DNA of 62,406 nucleotides, taken from the NCBI RefSeq assembly GCF_023073315.1, contig NZ_JADPJH010000035.1, forward strand, positions 22,034 to 84,439, written 5' to 3'. The notes under the pieces were generated by a model, which was not told the DNA's origin, searched no databases, and saw only the letters and a list, made by a program, of their open reading frames with translations. The translations under genes were made by a program, and so were the position numbers. The stretch is from Bradyrhizobium sp. 1. Lineage in GTDB: Bacteria; Pseudomonadota; Alphaproteobacteria; Rhizobiales; Xanthobacteraceae. Of the stretch, positions 1 through 8,147 are shown piece by piece. Position 1 is the stretch's first letter. Every line of letters begins with the position of its first letter.

Positions 1-58
1 ACATTCCGTGCTGAGAGAGACCCCTCACCCCAATGAGCTTGTGTCTGCTCGCGGCGCT

Positions 59-80
59 GCCCTCTCCAAGGCGAGAGGGC
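59..80. repeat. short intergenic hairpin upstream of murJ
   Basis: Seven-base arms GCCCTCT and AGAGGGC flank an eight-base loop. There is no following T-tract, so it is more likely part of an intergenic repeat than a terminator. The rest of positions 1-141 shows no gene. Confidence 0.4.
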
Positions 81-141
81 GCAGCAATGCACATCGCAAG
101 ATGCAATCGACCTCTGTTCGATAAGTCTCTAAAACAGACGC

Positions 142-1668
142 ATGCTCGGACGCATCTTCACGGTTGGTGGTTACACGCTGCTCTCGCGGCTGACGGGGTT
201 TGCCCGCGACATCATGCTCGCGGCGATCCTCGGCGCCGGTCCCGTCGCCGACGCCTTTTTCGTGGCGCTGCGGCTGCCCAATCATTTTCGCGCGATCTTT
301 GCCGAGGGCGCCTTCAACGCCGCCTGGGTGCCGGCCTATGCGCATGTCCATGGCGAGCGCGGGGAGGGGGCGGCAAAACTGTTCGCCGACCGCATCTTCA
401 CGCTGCTGTTGGCCTCGCAGGTGGTGCTGCTGATCGTCGCCTGGCTGTTCATGCCGCAAGCCATGAGCATTCTGGCGCCGGGCTTTTCCGAGGATGCCGA
501 GCAGCGCAAGCTCGCGATCGAGCTCACCCGGATCACTTTTCCCTATCTGCTGCTGATCACGCTAGTGACGCTCTATGGCGGCATGCTCAACGTGATGCAG
601 CGCTTCGCCAGCGCAGCCGCCGCATCGATCTTCCTCAACATCTCGATGATGATGACGCTGGCGCTCGCCGCCTGGTTTCCCAGCGCGGGCCACGCCGCGG
701 CCTGGGGCGTCCTGATCTCGGGCTTCCTGCAATATTTTCTGCTCGCGGGCGATCTCGCGCGCCATGGCGGCCTGCCGCGCTTTGCGCCGCTGAGGCTCGA
801 TGAAGACGTCCGCGCTTTCTTCAGGGCGCTCGGGCCTGCGACGCTGGGCTCGATGGGTACACAGGTCGCGCTGTTCGCCGACACCATCATCGCGACCTTC
901 CTGCCCGCCGGCGCGCTGTCGGCGCTGTACTATGCCGACCGCCTCAATCAGCTGCCGATCGGCGTGATCGGCATCGCCATCGGCACTGTGCTGCTGCCGG
1001 AGATGTCGCGGCGGATCACGGCCAACGACCATGACGGCGCGATGAAGGCACAGCGCCGCGCCTTCGACTTCACGCTGCTGTTCTCGGTGCCGTTCGTGGC
1101 CGCCTTCCTCACAGTGCCCGACGAGATCATGCGTGCGCTGTTCGCCCGCGGTGCGTTCTCGAAGGCCGATGCTGCTGCCGCCGGCGCCACGCTCGCGGCC
1201 TATGCCATCGGCCTGATTCCCTTCGTGCTGATCCGCAGCGCGGTCGCGACCTTCTATGCGCGCAAGGACACCGCAACGCCGGTTCGCGCCTCGCTGACCG
1301 GCATCGCGGTCAACGTCGCCCTGAAGATTGCCTTGATGGGGTCGCTGGCCCAGATCGGCCTGGCGCTGGCCACCGCCGTCGGCGTCTGGACCAATCTGCT
1401 GATGGTGCTCTTCTTCGCCGTGCGGCGAGGCTTTCTCGTGCTCGACCGCGCCTGGCTGACGTCGCTCGCCAAATTCCTGCTGACCGGGCTGATCCTGGCC
1501 GCCGCATTCTGGCTGATCGCGCATTTCAGCGCTTCTTCGCTGGCCGCGATGCACTTCCGGGATGAATTGACATTGGTTCTGTTGGCCGTCGGGGGCACGA
1601 TCGTCTACGCACTCGCGATCCTCGGATTGTTCGGCCGCGGTTGGCTCGTCTCGCTGGTGCGCAGCTAG
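142..1668 (+). CDS. murJ: MurJ lipid II flippase (MviN family)
   Basis: Integral inner-membrane flippase that moves lipid-linked peptidoglycan precursor (lipid II) to the periplasmic face. The 508 residues match the usual length of the family and consist of hydrophobic segments spread along the whole chain, as expected for 14 membrane helices. The N-terminus (GGYTLLSRLTGFARD) is the typical MurJ opening, with the conserved Arg-rich first loop. ATG at 142 is the first start that keeps this N-terminus intact. No gene follows closely on the same strand, so it is probably the last gene of its transcript. Family assignment is firm; flippase activity is known from the family and is not shown here. 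Confidence 0.95.
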   Translation: MLGRIFTVGGYTLLSRLTGFARDIMLAAILGAGPVADAFFVALRLPNHFRAIFAEGAFNAAWVPAYAHVHGERGEGAAKLFADRIFTLLLASQVVLLIVAWLFMPQAMSILAPGFSEDAEQRKLAIELTRITFPYLLLITLVTLYGGMLNVMQRFASAAAASIFLNISMMMTLALAAWFPSAGHAAAWGVLISGFLQYFLLAGDLARHGGLPRFAPLRLDEDVRAFFRALGPATLGSMGTQVALFADTIIATFLPAGALSALYYADRLNQLPIGVIGIAIGTVLLPEMSRRITANDHDGAMKAQRRAFDFTLLFSVPFVAAFLTVPDEIMRALFARGAFSKADAAAAGATLAAYAIGLIPFVLIRSAVATFYARKDTATPVRASLTGIAVNVALKIALMGSLAQIGLALATAVGVWTNLLMVLFFAVRRGFLVLDRAWLTSLAKFLLTGLILAAAFWLIAHFSASSLAAMHFRDELTLVLLAVGGTIVYALAILGLFGRGWLVSLVRS

Positions 1669-1755
1669 GCGCTGGAGCGACGTGCTCGCCTACAGGATGT
1701 GACCGACCTCTGCGCATCCCTTGATTTTGCGTTGTCGCCGTGGTACCAGCGTCCC

Positions 1756-1833
1756 ATGATTAAATCGGTGCGCAACATCAACTCGATGCACATGACCCGC
1801 TTCGGCTGGGCCGTGGAAGGAGTCGCGCGCTAG
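1756..1833 (+). CDS. candidate 25-codon leader or small ORF
   Basis: ATG at 1756 opens a 25-codon frame ending TAG at 1833; the product begins MIKSVRNINSMHM and ends RFGWAVEGVAR. No strong Shine-Dalgarno is visible. It lies 27 bases before an intrinsic terminator (1861-1890) and 99 bases before a DUF1127 gene, which is the layout of a leader peptide or of a small mRNA/sRNA. I recognise no amino-acid run that would make it a classical attenuator: it has one Trp and scattered Val, Arg and Asn. It could be a chance ORF; conservation would decide. Confidence 0.35.
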   Translation: MIKSVRNINSMHMTRFGWAVEGVAR

Positions 1834-1860
1834 AATTCGACGACGACATTTTTTCCACCA

Positions 1861-1890
1861 GGCCCCGCCGGCATCGGACGGGGCCTTTTT
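1861..1890 (+). terminator. intrinsic terminator between murJ/leader ORF and DUF1127 gene
   Basis: Perfect 7-bp stem GGCCCCG/CGGGGCC with an 11-base loop followed by five T. It would end transcripts covering murJ and the 25-codon ORF, or act as an attenuator for the DUF1127 gene that starts 43 bases later. Confidence 0.75.
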
Positions 1891-1897
1891 GTTTGGC

Positions 1898-1930
1898 CAC
1901 GCTCCCTGCCGGCACAACAGCAGGAGCGTG
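1898..1930 (+). promoter_or_regulatory. hairpin masking the Shine-Dalgarno of the DUF1127 gene
   Basis: Eight-base arms CACGCTCC (1898-1905) and GGAGCGTG (1923-1930) pair across a 17-base loop. The right arm contains the AGGAG Shine-Dalgarno (1922-1926), which lies 6 bases before the ATG at 1933. The stem would hide the ribosome site. The pairing is read directly from sequence; a regulatory role (temperature, sRNA or RNA-binding protein) is inference. Confidence 0.45.
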
Positions 1931-1932
1931 CG

Positions 1933-2208
1933 ATGCCACCACAACAGACGACCATCACATCCGGGACGGAGGGCGATGCTGCAAGGCGCGGCCTCGACCT
2001 CTCCATCGTCTTGAGCTTGCTCAAGCAATATTGGCGTGTGTTTCAGCAGCGGCGGGAGGGCCAGCTGGTCACCTTGCAGGACCTAAGTGACAGGGAGCTG
2101 ATGGATATCGGCTTGACGCGCGGTGAGATCGATTACTTCACGCCCGAGCGTGCGATCGATCGTCTCAGAGATCGCATCACGGATCCATGGAGCCGAGGTG
2201 GGATGTAA
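1933..2208 (+). CDS. DUF1127 (YjiS-like) small protein
   Basis: A 91-residue protein with the DUF1127 signature near residues 50-65: LSDRELMDIGLTRGEIDYF. The N-terminal third has low complexity and is rich in Gln, Thr and Gly. Such proteins are small, basic and often stress- or starvation-responsive in alphaproteobacteria; some are linked to RNA turnover. The ATG at 1933 has a good AGGAG six bases upstream, but that site sits in a hairpin. A terminator lies just before the gene, and a 12-bp inverted repeat follows it. A second DUF1127 gene is at 61905. Exact function unknown. Confidence 0.85.
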   Translation: MPPQQTTITSGTEGDAARRGLDLSIVLSLLKQYWRVFQQRREGQLVTLQDLSDRELMDIGLTRGEIDYFTPERAIDRLRDRITDPWSRGGM

Positions 2209-2238
2209 GTGATCAACCATCAGAGATGGACATGTGCT

Positions 2239-2278
2239 TTGAGAACAAGCGGCGGTCAGTACGGCTGCTTGTTCTCAA
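2239..2278. repeat. 12-bp perfect inverted repeat
   Basis: Arms TTGAGAACAAGC (2239-2250) and GCTTGTTCTCAA (2267-2278) around a 16-base loop. No T-tract follows, so it is either a weak terminator for the DUF1127 gene or an operator/RNA structure upstream of the molybdenum hydroxylase gene. Confidence 0.6.
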
Positions 2279-2494
2279 GAGTGCACTGCGAGGTGAGTTC
2301 GGCAACTATCATGCCACCAACCGGATCGATGTTCACAGGGAAATGAGCGCTCTGCGGTCTTTCCGTCCCCTCCTGCTGTGACGAGCGAGGGCACGGACGA
2401 TTTATCGCGGACTCTGCCCGCCTAAACCCGTTTGCCTTGCCACTTTTTCCACGGCAATATGGTCCGCAAAACAACCATAGGACGGGACAAGAAA

Positions 2495-4804
2495 ATGGCG
2501 GCTCCCATCAAGTTCGGCGTTGGCCAAAGCGTGTTGCGCAAGGAGGATGATGCGCTCATCCGCGGCAAGGGCCGCTATACCGACGATTATGCGCCGCAGG
2601 CTGCGCTCCGCTGCCTGATGCTGCGCTCGCCGCATGCGCATGCCGAATTCACCATCGATGCGAGCCGCGCCCGTGGGCTTCCCGGCGTCGCGCTGATTCT
2701 GACCGCCGCCGAGGTTGGGGATCTGGGCGATCTGCCGTGCCTGTTCAATCTCGAGACCGACCCGTTCAAGGGACCTCCCTATCCGATCCTCGCCAAGGAC
2801 GAGGTGCGCCATGTCGGCGATTCCATCGCCTTCGTGGTCGCCGAGACCATCGACCAGGCCCGCGACGCGATCGAGGCGATCGAGGTCAAATGGAGCCCGC
2901 TGCCGGCGGTGACCGGCGTCGTCAATGCCATCAAGAAGGGTGCGCCGCAGGTCTGGCCCGACAAGGCCGGCAACGTCCTGTTCGACGTCTCGATCGGCGA
3001 CAAGGCTGCGACCGAAGCAGCCTTCGCCAAGGCGCATGCGGTCGCCGAAATCTCCATCGTCAATCCGCGCGTGGTCGCGAGCTTCATGGAGGCGCGCGCC
3101 GCTGTCTGCGAATACGATGCCAAGCGCGATCATCTGACCTTGACGGTCGGCAGCCAGGGCAGCCATCGGCTGCGCGACATCCTCTGCCAGAACGTGCTCA
3201 AGATCCCCACCGACAAGATGCGGGTGATCTGCCCCGACGTCGGCGGCGGTTTCGGCACGAAGCTGTTTCCTTATCGGGAATACGCCCTGTTGGCAGTCGC
3301 GGCGCGACAGCTGAAGAAGGCGGTGAAATGGGCGGCAGACCGCACCGAGCATTTCATGGGCGACGCGCAAGGCCGCGACAACGTCACCACCGCGAAGATG
3401 GCGCTGGCTGAAGACGGCAAATTCCTCGCGATGGATTGCGACCTGATGGGCGACATGGGCGCCTATCTGTCGACTTTCGGGCCCTACATTCCGCATGGCG
3501 GCGCCGGCATGCTGCCGGGCCTCTACGACATCCAGGCCTTCCATTGCCGGGTGCGCACCATCTTCACCAACAGCGTGCCTGTGGACGCCTATCGCGGTGC
3601 GGGCCGGCCTGAGGCGGCCTACGTCATCGAGCGGCTCGTTGATGCCTGCGCGCGAAAGCTCGAGATGACGCCGGATGCGGTGCGTCGCAAGAACTTCATC
3701 CAGCCGAAGGCGCTGCCGTACAAGACGGCCACGGGCAAGGTCTACGATTCCGGCGACTTCGCCGCGCATCTCAAGCGCGCGATGGAGATCGGCGACTGGA
3801 AGGAATTTTCCAAGCGCGCAAAACTCGCCAAGAAGAACGGCCTGATCCGCGGCATCGGGCTGGCGAGCTATGTCGAGGTCTGCGGCACCATGGGCGAGGA
3901 GACCGCCAATGTGCGGATGGACCCCAATGGCGATATCACCGTGCTGATCGGCACGCAGTCGAGCGGGCAGGGCCACCAGACCGCCTACGCGCAGATCGTC
4001 GCCGAGCAGTTCGGCGTCGCACCCGAGCGCGTCCACGTCCACCAGGGCGATACCGACATGATCGCCACGGGCCTCGGCACCGGCGGCTCGGCCTCGATTC
4101 CGTCAGGCGGCGTCAGCGTCGAGCGCGCCACCCGCGAGCTCGGCGAGAAGTTGAAGACGATCGCGGCGCAGGCGCTGGAAGCCAGCGCCGGCGACCTCGA
4201 GATTACGGACGGCATCGTGCGCATCGCCGGCACCGACCGTTCGATCTCGTTTGCCGATCTCGCCAAGCGCCCGGGCGCGGACCCGTCGAAGCTGAACGCG
4301 AGTGCGACCTTTGCCAGCGCCGACGGCACCTATCCCAACGGCACCCATGTCGCGGAGGTCGAGATCGATCCCGCGACCGGCATCATCAAGATCGTCAACT
4401 ACGTGATCGTGGACGATTTCGGCAAGACGCTCAATCCGCTGCTGCTGGCAGGCCAAGTGCATGGCGGCGCCATGCAGGGCATCGGTCAGGCGCTGATGGA
4501 GCAGGTGGTCTATGGCCCCAGCGACGGCCAGCTCATCACCGCGACCTTCATGGACTACGCGCTGCCGCGTGCGGCTGACGGACCGGACTTCGTGTTCGAG
4601 ACCGCCAACGTTCCCTGCACGACCAATCCGCTCGGCGTGAAGGGGGCGGGCGAGGCCGGCGCGATCGGCTCCTGTCCGGCCGTCGTCAACGCCATCGTCG
4701 ACGCCCTCTGGCGCGAATACAAGATCGACCACATCGACATGCCGGCGACGCCTGAGCGGGTGTGGATCGCCATCAACGAGCACCATCGTCGTCACAGCCT
4801 GTGA
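2495..4804 (+). CDS. xanthine dehydrogenase/CoxL-family molybdopterin-binding subunit (form II)
   Basis: A 769-residue large subunit of a molybdenum hydroxylase. The active-site loop reads AYRGAGR (residues 365-371). This is the form-II signature, not the AYxCSFR loop of true aerobic CO dehydrogenase, so CO oxidation is not indicated. The catalytic Glu lies in GVKGAGEAG (Glu720). The N-terminal (ab) hammerhead domain begins about VGQSVLRKEDDALIRG. ATG at 2495 is chosen because the family sequence begins right after it; an in-frame ATG at 2432 would add 21 unrelated residues. The FAD (CoxM-like) and 2Fe-2S (CoxS-like) subunits are not next to it or elsewhere in the window. Substrate unknown. 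Confidence 0.9.
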   Translation: MAAPIKFGVGQSVLRKEDDALIRGKGRYTDDYAPQAALRCLMLRSPHAHAEFTIDASRARGLPGVALILTAAEVGDLGDLPCLFNLETDPFKGPPYPILAKDEVRHVGDSIAFVVAETIDQARDAIEAIEVKWSPLPAVTGVVNAIKKGAPQVWPDKAGNVLFDVSIGDKAATEAAFAKAHAVAEISIVNPRVVASFMEARAAVCEYDAKRDHLTLTVGSQGSHRLRDILCQNVLKIPTDKMRVICPDVGGGFGTKLFPYREYALLAVAARQLKKAVKWAADRTEHFMGDAQGRDNVTTAKMALAEDGKFLAMDCDLMGDMGAYLSTFGPYIPHGGAGMLPGLYDIQAFHCRVRTIFTNSVPVDAYRGAGRPEAAYVIERLVDACARKLEMTPDAVRRKNFIQPKALPYKTATGKVYDSGDFAAHLKRAMEIGDWKEFSKRAKLAKKNGLIRGIGLASYVEVCGTMGEETANVRMDPNGDITVLIGTQSSGQGHQTAYAQIVAEQFGVAPERVHVHQGDTDMIATGLGTGGSASIPSGGVSVERATRELGEKLKTIAAQALEASAGDLEITDGIVRIAGTDRSISFADLAKRPGADPSKLNASATFASADGTYPNGTHVAEVEIDPATGIIKIVNYVIVDDFGKTLNPLLLAGQVHGGAMQGIGQALMEQVVYGPSDGQLITATFMDYALPRAADGPDFVFETANVPCTTNPLGVKGAGEAGAIGSCPAVVNAIVDALWREYKIDHIDMPATPERVWIAINEHHRRHSL

Positions 4805-4807
4805 TTT

Positions 4808-4854
4808 CGCATGATCCGGAAAAGCGTGTAGCGGTTTTCCGACGAGATCATGCG
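4808..4854. repeat. intergenic palindrome (GCATGATCCGGAAAA family)
   Basis: Arms CGCATGATC (4808-4816) and GATCATGCG (4846-4854), with further pairing of CCGGAAAA and TTTTCCG inside. I recognise this as a dispersed intergenic repeat of Bradyrhizobium-type genomes. The family assignment is from memory; the palindrome is seen directly. Confidence 0.65.
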
Positions 4855-4865
4855 CAACCAACAAA

Positions 4866-4889
4866 GGCGCGACGATTTTTCGTCGCGCC
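4866..4889 (+). terminator. strong hairpin downstream of the molybdenum hydroxylase gene
   Basis: Ten-base arms GGCGCGACGA and TCGTCGCGCC with a four-T loop. The T-tract after the stem is only two bases, so it may act as a terminator or an mRNA-stabilising 3' end separating the gene from the cytochrome gene at 4973. Confidence 0.55.
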
Positions 4890-4972
4890 TTCCATGGAAT
4901 GAAATTGGGCAAGCGGTGTTGGCCCCATTGTGGGGTCGGCGCGATCCTGTCTCAGGGAAAGGGATTTTGCGA

Positions 4973-5419
4973 ATGAAGCGAGTGTTGGTTGTTGGGGGCG
5001 CGCTGCTGCTCGGCATGGGCGCGGTTTGGGCACAACAGGACTCCGTCAAGGAGGTGCAGACCCTCATGAAGGGCAATGGCAAGAACGCCGGCGCGGTGGC
5101 GGCGATGGTCAAGGGCGAGAAGCCCTACGACCAGGCCACGGTCGATACGGCCCTGGCGCAGTTCGAGGAGACCGCCAAGAAGCTGCCGAACCTGTTTCCG
5201 GCCAGCGCCAAGGGCATGAAGCCCGAGGGCGACTACAGCGCCTCGCCGAAGATCTGGGAAGACAAAGCCGGCTTCGACGCCAAGGTCGCAAGCTTCGCCA
5301 AAGTCGTCAGCGAGGCCAAGGGCAAGATCAAGGATCTCGACACGCTCAAGGCGACCTTCCCCGCCGTCGGCAAGGAATGCGGCGGCTGCCACGAGACGTT
5401 CCGGGTGAAGAACGGCTGA
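4973..5419 (+). CDS. cytochrome c' family, low-spin cytochrome c-556 type
   Basis: A 148-residue periplasmic four-helix-bundle cytochrome. A signal peptide runs to about VWA/QQ (residue 20). The single haem site CGGCH is near the C-terminus (Cys136, Cys139, His140), as usual for the cytochrome c' fold. Met32 (TLMKGNG) sits where low-spin c-556 proteins have their sixth ligand, which favours c-556 over five-coordinate c'. ATG at 4973 starts the signal peptide; upstream in-frame starts would spoil it. It follows the molybdenum hydroxylase gene on the same strand but across a hairpin and a palindrome, so an electron-transfer partnership is only possible. Confidence 0.9.
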   Translation: MKRVLVVGGALLLGMGAVWAQQDSVKEVQTLMKGNGKNAGAVAAMVKGEKPYDQATVDTALAQFEETAKKLPNLFPASAKGMKPEGDYSASPKIWEDKAGFDAKVASFAKVVSEAKGKIKDLDTLKATFPAVGKECGGCHETFRVKNG

Positions 5420-5426
5420 GGTTTTC

Positions 5427-5463
5427 GCAGCCCGGATGGAGCGCAAGCGAAATCCGGACTGCG
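5427..5463. repeat. intergenic imperfect palindrome (CCCGGATGGAGCGCAAGCG family)
   Basis: Imperfect inverted repeat directly after the cytochrome stop: CGCAGcCCGGAT pairs with ATCCGGaCTGCG. The sequence type recurs in Bradyrhizobium intergenic regions (from memory). Confidence 0.55.
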
Positions 5464-5476
5464 GACATCGTGAAAG

Positions 5477-5504
5477 GGCGGTTGCGAGAGCAGCCGCCTT
5501 TTTT
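5477..5504 (+). terminator. intrinsic terminator of the cytochrome c-556 gene
   Basis: Nine-base stem GGCGGTTGC/GCAGCCGCC (one G-T pair), GAGA loop and six T. It is followed at once by a further palindromic stretch (CGCGACCATGGTCGCG, 5509-5524). Confidence 0.85.
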
Positions 5505-5673
5505 GTTGCGCGACCATGGTCGCGAGTCGCAACGCTGCGCCGCAGGAAAATCTGCGCGCAAGCCCTGACGGATCGTCGCTGGAGCAGCTATCTTCACGCC
5601 AACCGCGGCGACGTCGATGCGAGCTGTCGGACCCAGCGCCGCGAGCACTGAATCAGGAGCAGCGAGACAGGCC

Positions 5674-6957
5674 ATGGCAAAACCGTTCCCGTCAAAGACC
5701 CACATCGGCAACCATATGCTGCATCCGGAAACCCTGATGCTGACCTATGGCTATGATCCGCAGCTGTCGGAAGGGGCCATCAAGCCGCCGGTGTTCCTGA
5801 CCTCGACCTTCGTGTTCAAAACGGCCGAGGACGGGCAGGACTTTTTCGATTTCGTCGCCGGCCGGCGCGAGCCGCCGGAAGGGATGGGCGCGGGTCTGGT
5901 CTATTCGCGCTTCAATCACCCCAACAGCGAGATCGTCGAGGACAGGCTCGCGATCTACGAGCGCACCGAGAGCTGTGCGCTGTTCTCGTCAGGCATGGCG
6001 GCGATATCGACCACGATTTTGGCGTTCGTCCGCCCCGGCGATGTCATCCTGCACTCCCAGCCGCTCTATGGCGGCACGGAAACCCTGCTGACGAACACGC
6101 TGGCGCGTCTGTCGATCGGCGCCGTCGGATTCGCCGACGGCATCGATGAAGCGGCGATCAAACAGGCCGCGGACGAGGCGATGCGCAAGGGCCGGGTCTC
6201 GATGATCCTGATCGAAACGCCGGCCAACCCGACCAACGGCCTGGTCGACATTGCGATGATCCGCCGCGTCGCCGACGCCATCGGCAAGAGCCAGGGACAC
6301 ACCCCGATCATCGCCTGCGACAACACGCTGCTCGGTCCCGTGTTTCAGCGGCCGATCGAGCACGGCGCGGACATATCGCTGTACTCACTGACAAAATATG
6401 TCGGCGGCCATTCAGACCTGATCGCGGGCGCCGCGCTCGGCGCGAAGACAATCATGAAGGGCATCAAGCAGCTCCGCGGCGCGATCGGCACCCAGCTCGA
6501 TCCGCATTCCTGCTGGATGATCAACCGCTCGCTCGAGACGCTGAGCCTGCGCATGGAAAAGGCCGATGCGAATGCGCGCCTCGTGGCGGCCTATCTGCGC
6601 GACCATCCCAAAGTCGCGAAGGTCCACTATCTCGGTCATCACGATGAGGCCTCGCCGGCCGGCCGCGTTTTCGCGCGGCAATGCCTGGGGGCGGGATCGA
6701 CGTTCTCGTTCGACATCGCCGGCGGCAAGGCGGCGGCCGTGAAATTCCTCAACGCGCTGCAGATCCTCAAGCTGGCGGTGAGTCTCGGCGGAACGGAGTC
6801 GCTTGCGAGCCTGCCTGCCACCATGACCCATTCCGGCGTTCCCGCCGACATCCGCCAGAAAATCGGCGTGCTCGATTCCACGATCCGGCTGTCGATCGGC
6901 ATCGAAAACCCCTCGGATTTGATTGCCGATCTCGGGCAGGCGCTGAACGCCGCGTGA
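5674..6957 (+). CDS. cystathionine gamma-synthase family PLP-dependent enzyme
   Basis: A 427-residue cytosolic enzyme of the trans-sulfuration (Cys/Met metabolism) family, fold-type I. The PLP lysine is Lys241 in SLTKYVGGHSD; the cofactor-binding SSGMAA lies near residues 105-110, and the aspartate that binds the pyridine nitrogen is in IIACDNTLL (Asp216). It could act as cystathionine gamma-synthase, gamma-lyase or methionine gamma-lyase; sequence alone does not settle the substrate. ATG at 5674 has AGGAGC upstream, and the protein begins MAKPFPSKTHIGNH. The 170 bases between the upstream terminator and the start show no SAM riboswitch signature. It ends 9 bases before the convergent gene's stop. 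Confidence 0.85.
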   Translation: MAKPFPSKTHIGNHMLHPETLMLTYGYDPQLSEGAIKPPVFLTSTFVFKTAEDGQDFFDFVAGRREPPEGMGAGLVYSRFNHPNSEIVEDRLAIYERTESCALFSSGMAAISTTILAFVRPGDVILHSQPLYGGTETLLTNTLARLSIGAVGFADGIDEAAIKQAADEAMRKGRVSMILIETPANPTNGLVDIAMIRRVADAIGKSQGHTPIIACDNTLLGPVFQRPIEHGADISLYSLTKYVGGHSDLIAGAALGAKTIMKGIKQLRGAIGTQLDPHSCWMINRSLETLSLRMEKADANARLVAAYLRDHPKVAKVHYLGHHDEASPAGRVFARQCLGAGSTFSFDIAGGKAAAVKFLNALQILKLAVSLGGTESLASLPATMTHSGVPADIRQKIGVLDSTIRLSIGIENPSDLIADLGQALNAA

Positions 6958-6966
6958 GCGCGGAGC

Positions 6967-7356
6967 TCAAAACGGATTTGACGTGCGGCATGCCGAGATG
7001 ATGGCTGCGGCAGCCTCGTTACCTTGCGCGCCCGAGAGCTGCCGCACGAGACAGATATAATAACCCTTGCTGGATGCGTTCAGCGCGGAGTCGCCGTTGA
7101 CCACAAGCCAGTTGCAGGCGGAATGGATGTACTGCACGGCGAGGGCCGATCGCGTATCGCGGATTGCGGACAGCTCGCATTGAGCCTGCCTCTCCATATC
7201 GCTTTGCGCGACGACCGGTGCGGAGAATGAGAGAAACGCAACGGCCGCAATAGCGTCCGCCAGAATGTGCAATGGTGTGTGAGCAGGCTTCCGGCAGGCT
7301 CCTTGGTGCGATAGGATGTCAGAGAAGGCGGGATAATTCTCGTTGGGAGGGGTCAT
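6967..7356 (-). CDS. small exported Cys-containing protein, unknown function
   Basis: A hydrophobic stretch (ADAIAAVAFLSFSAPVVAQ) looks like a signal peptide. It is followed by about 80 residues with four cysteines (QAQCEL, SACNWL, YICLVR, SACRTS), which could form two disulfides in the periplasm. No known family is recognised. The start is uncertain: ATG at 7356 gives an unusually long N-terminal region before the hydrophobic core, and a TTG at 7272 would give a normal signal peptide. It is convergent with the PLP enzyme gene (gap 9 bases) and divergent from the methyltransferase gene. Confidence 0.6.
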   Translation of the reverse strand: MTPPNENYPAFSDILSHQGACRKPAHTPLHILADAIAAVAFLSFSAPVVAQSDMERQAQCELSAIRDTRSALAVQYIHSACNWLVVNGDSALNASSKGYYICLVRQLSGAQGNEAAAAIISACRTSNPF

Positions 7357-7445
7357 GTTGCGCCTTTTGCTCTGGAGGCGATCATAAAGCGTCAGATCGA
7401 TGGCACAATGGTCGGCGTCGTCGCACAGCCAAAGTTGGGACATCC

Positions 7446-8069
7446 ATGAACGATCCCTCCGCCCGATTGACGCAGCTTCACGCGCGGGTCGTCGAGCTGG
7501 CGCGGGCCCAGGACCCCTACGCTCACATCTTTACGGGCAAGGAGTTTCGGCGCGACTATGTGGCCGGTCGCACCATGGTCTGGAGCACGCTGTTCAGGGA
7601 TATGCGCGATACGACGACCCGTATGCTCGAGATCGGCTCCAAGGAGGGGCGGTCCGCGCTGTTCTGGCTCGCGTTCTTCGCTGGTGCGCATCTGACCTGC
7701 GTCGACCTCTTCCCCGAGGAGGATGGCGGGCGCTTCGACCGCAATCTTGCCGCCCATGGCGCGCGCCTTCGCAAGATCGTGGGTACCTCGATCAAGGCGC
7801 TCGGCGGCTTGCGCGAAGAGAACGCGGTGTTCGATTTCATCTATGTCGACGGCAGCCATCAGCGCGACGACGTGATGATCGATTGCCTCGGGGCCTGGCG
7901 CCTGCTGCGCGTCGGCGGCGTGATGCTGATGGATGACTACACCTGGAAGCCTGACAATCCCGACGCAGAGCGCGTCGCGCCCGCCGTCGACACGTTCCTG
8001 GCCTGGCACGGCGATGCCGAGGTGATCCTGAAGAGCCATCAGGTCGCGGTGCGGAAGCGCCCCGCCTGA
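7446..8069 (+). CDS. class I SAM-dependent methyltransferase (Methyltransf_24 type)
   Basis: A 207-residue cytosolic protein with a Rossmann methyltransferase core. The SAM-binding motif I is MLEIGSKEGRSALFW (around residue 60), the acidic residue after strand 2 is in TCVDLFPEE, and motif IV is FDFIYVDGSHQRDDV. The later GGVMLMDDYTW is also typical of the Methyltransf_24/CmcI-like group, which often modifies sugars or small molecules. ATG at 7446 is the first sensible start. A hairpin at 8104-8119 follows. Substrate unknown. Confidence 0.85.
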   Translation: MNDPSARLTQLHARVVELARAQDPYAHIFTGKEFRRDYVAGRTMVWSTLFRDMRDTTTRMLEIGSKEGRSALFWLAFFAGAHLTCVDLFPEEDGGRFDRNLAAHGARLRKIVGTSIKALGGLREENAVFDFIYVDGSHQRDDVMIDCLGAWRLLRVGGVMLMDDYTWKPDNPDAERVAPAVDTFLAWHGDAEVILKSHQVAVRKRPA

Positions 8070-8103
8070 GACGCCGAAAATCGAAACGCCGGAATCGAAA
8101 AGA

Positions 8104-8119
8104 CCGGACTTGCGTCCGG
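8104..8119. terminator. short hairpin between convergent methyltransferase and CHRD genes
   Basis: Stem CCGGAC/GTCCGG with a TTGC loop, followed by a CCTTT stretch. It sits between two convergent genes and may serve both. Confidence 0.5.
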
Positions 8120-8147
8120 CCTTTCCGCGACGAAGCGGCGTTTTCGC

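Noticed and set aside
2402..4042. 546-codon open frame opposite the molybdenum hydroxylase gene
   Set aside because: Shadow of a strongly conserved gene; composition typical of antisense frames in GC-rich DNA.
2495..4804. Aerobic carbon monoxide dehydrogenase large subunit
   Set aside because: The active-site loop is AYRGAGR, and the coxM and coxS partners are missing.
5505..5673. SAM riboswitch upstream of the cystathionine gamma-synthase family gene
   Set aside because: The region has a palindrome (CGCGACCATGGTCGCG), but I could not find conserved SAM-I or SAM-II core sequences.
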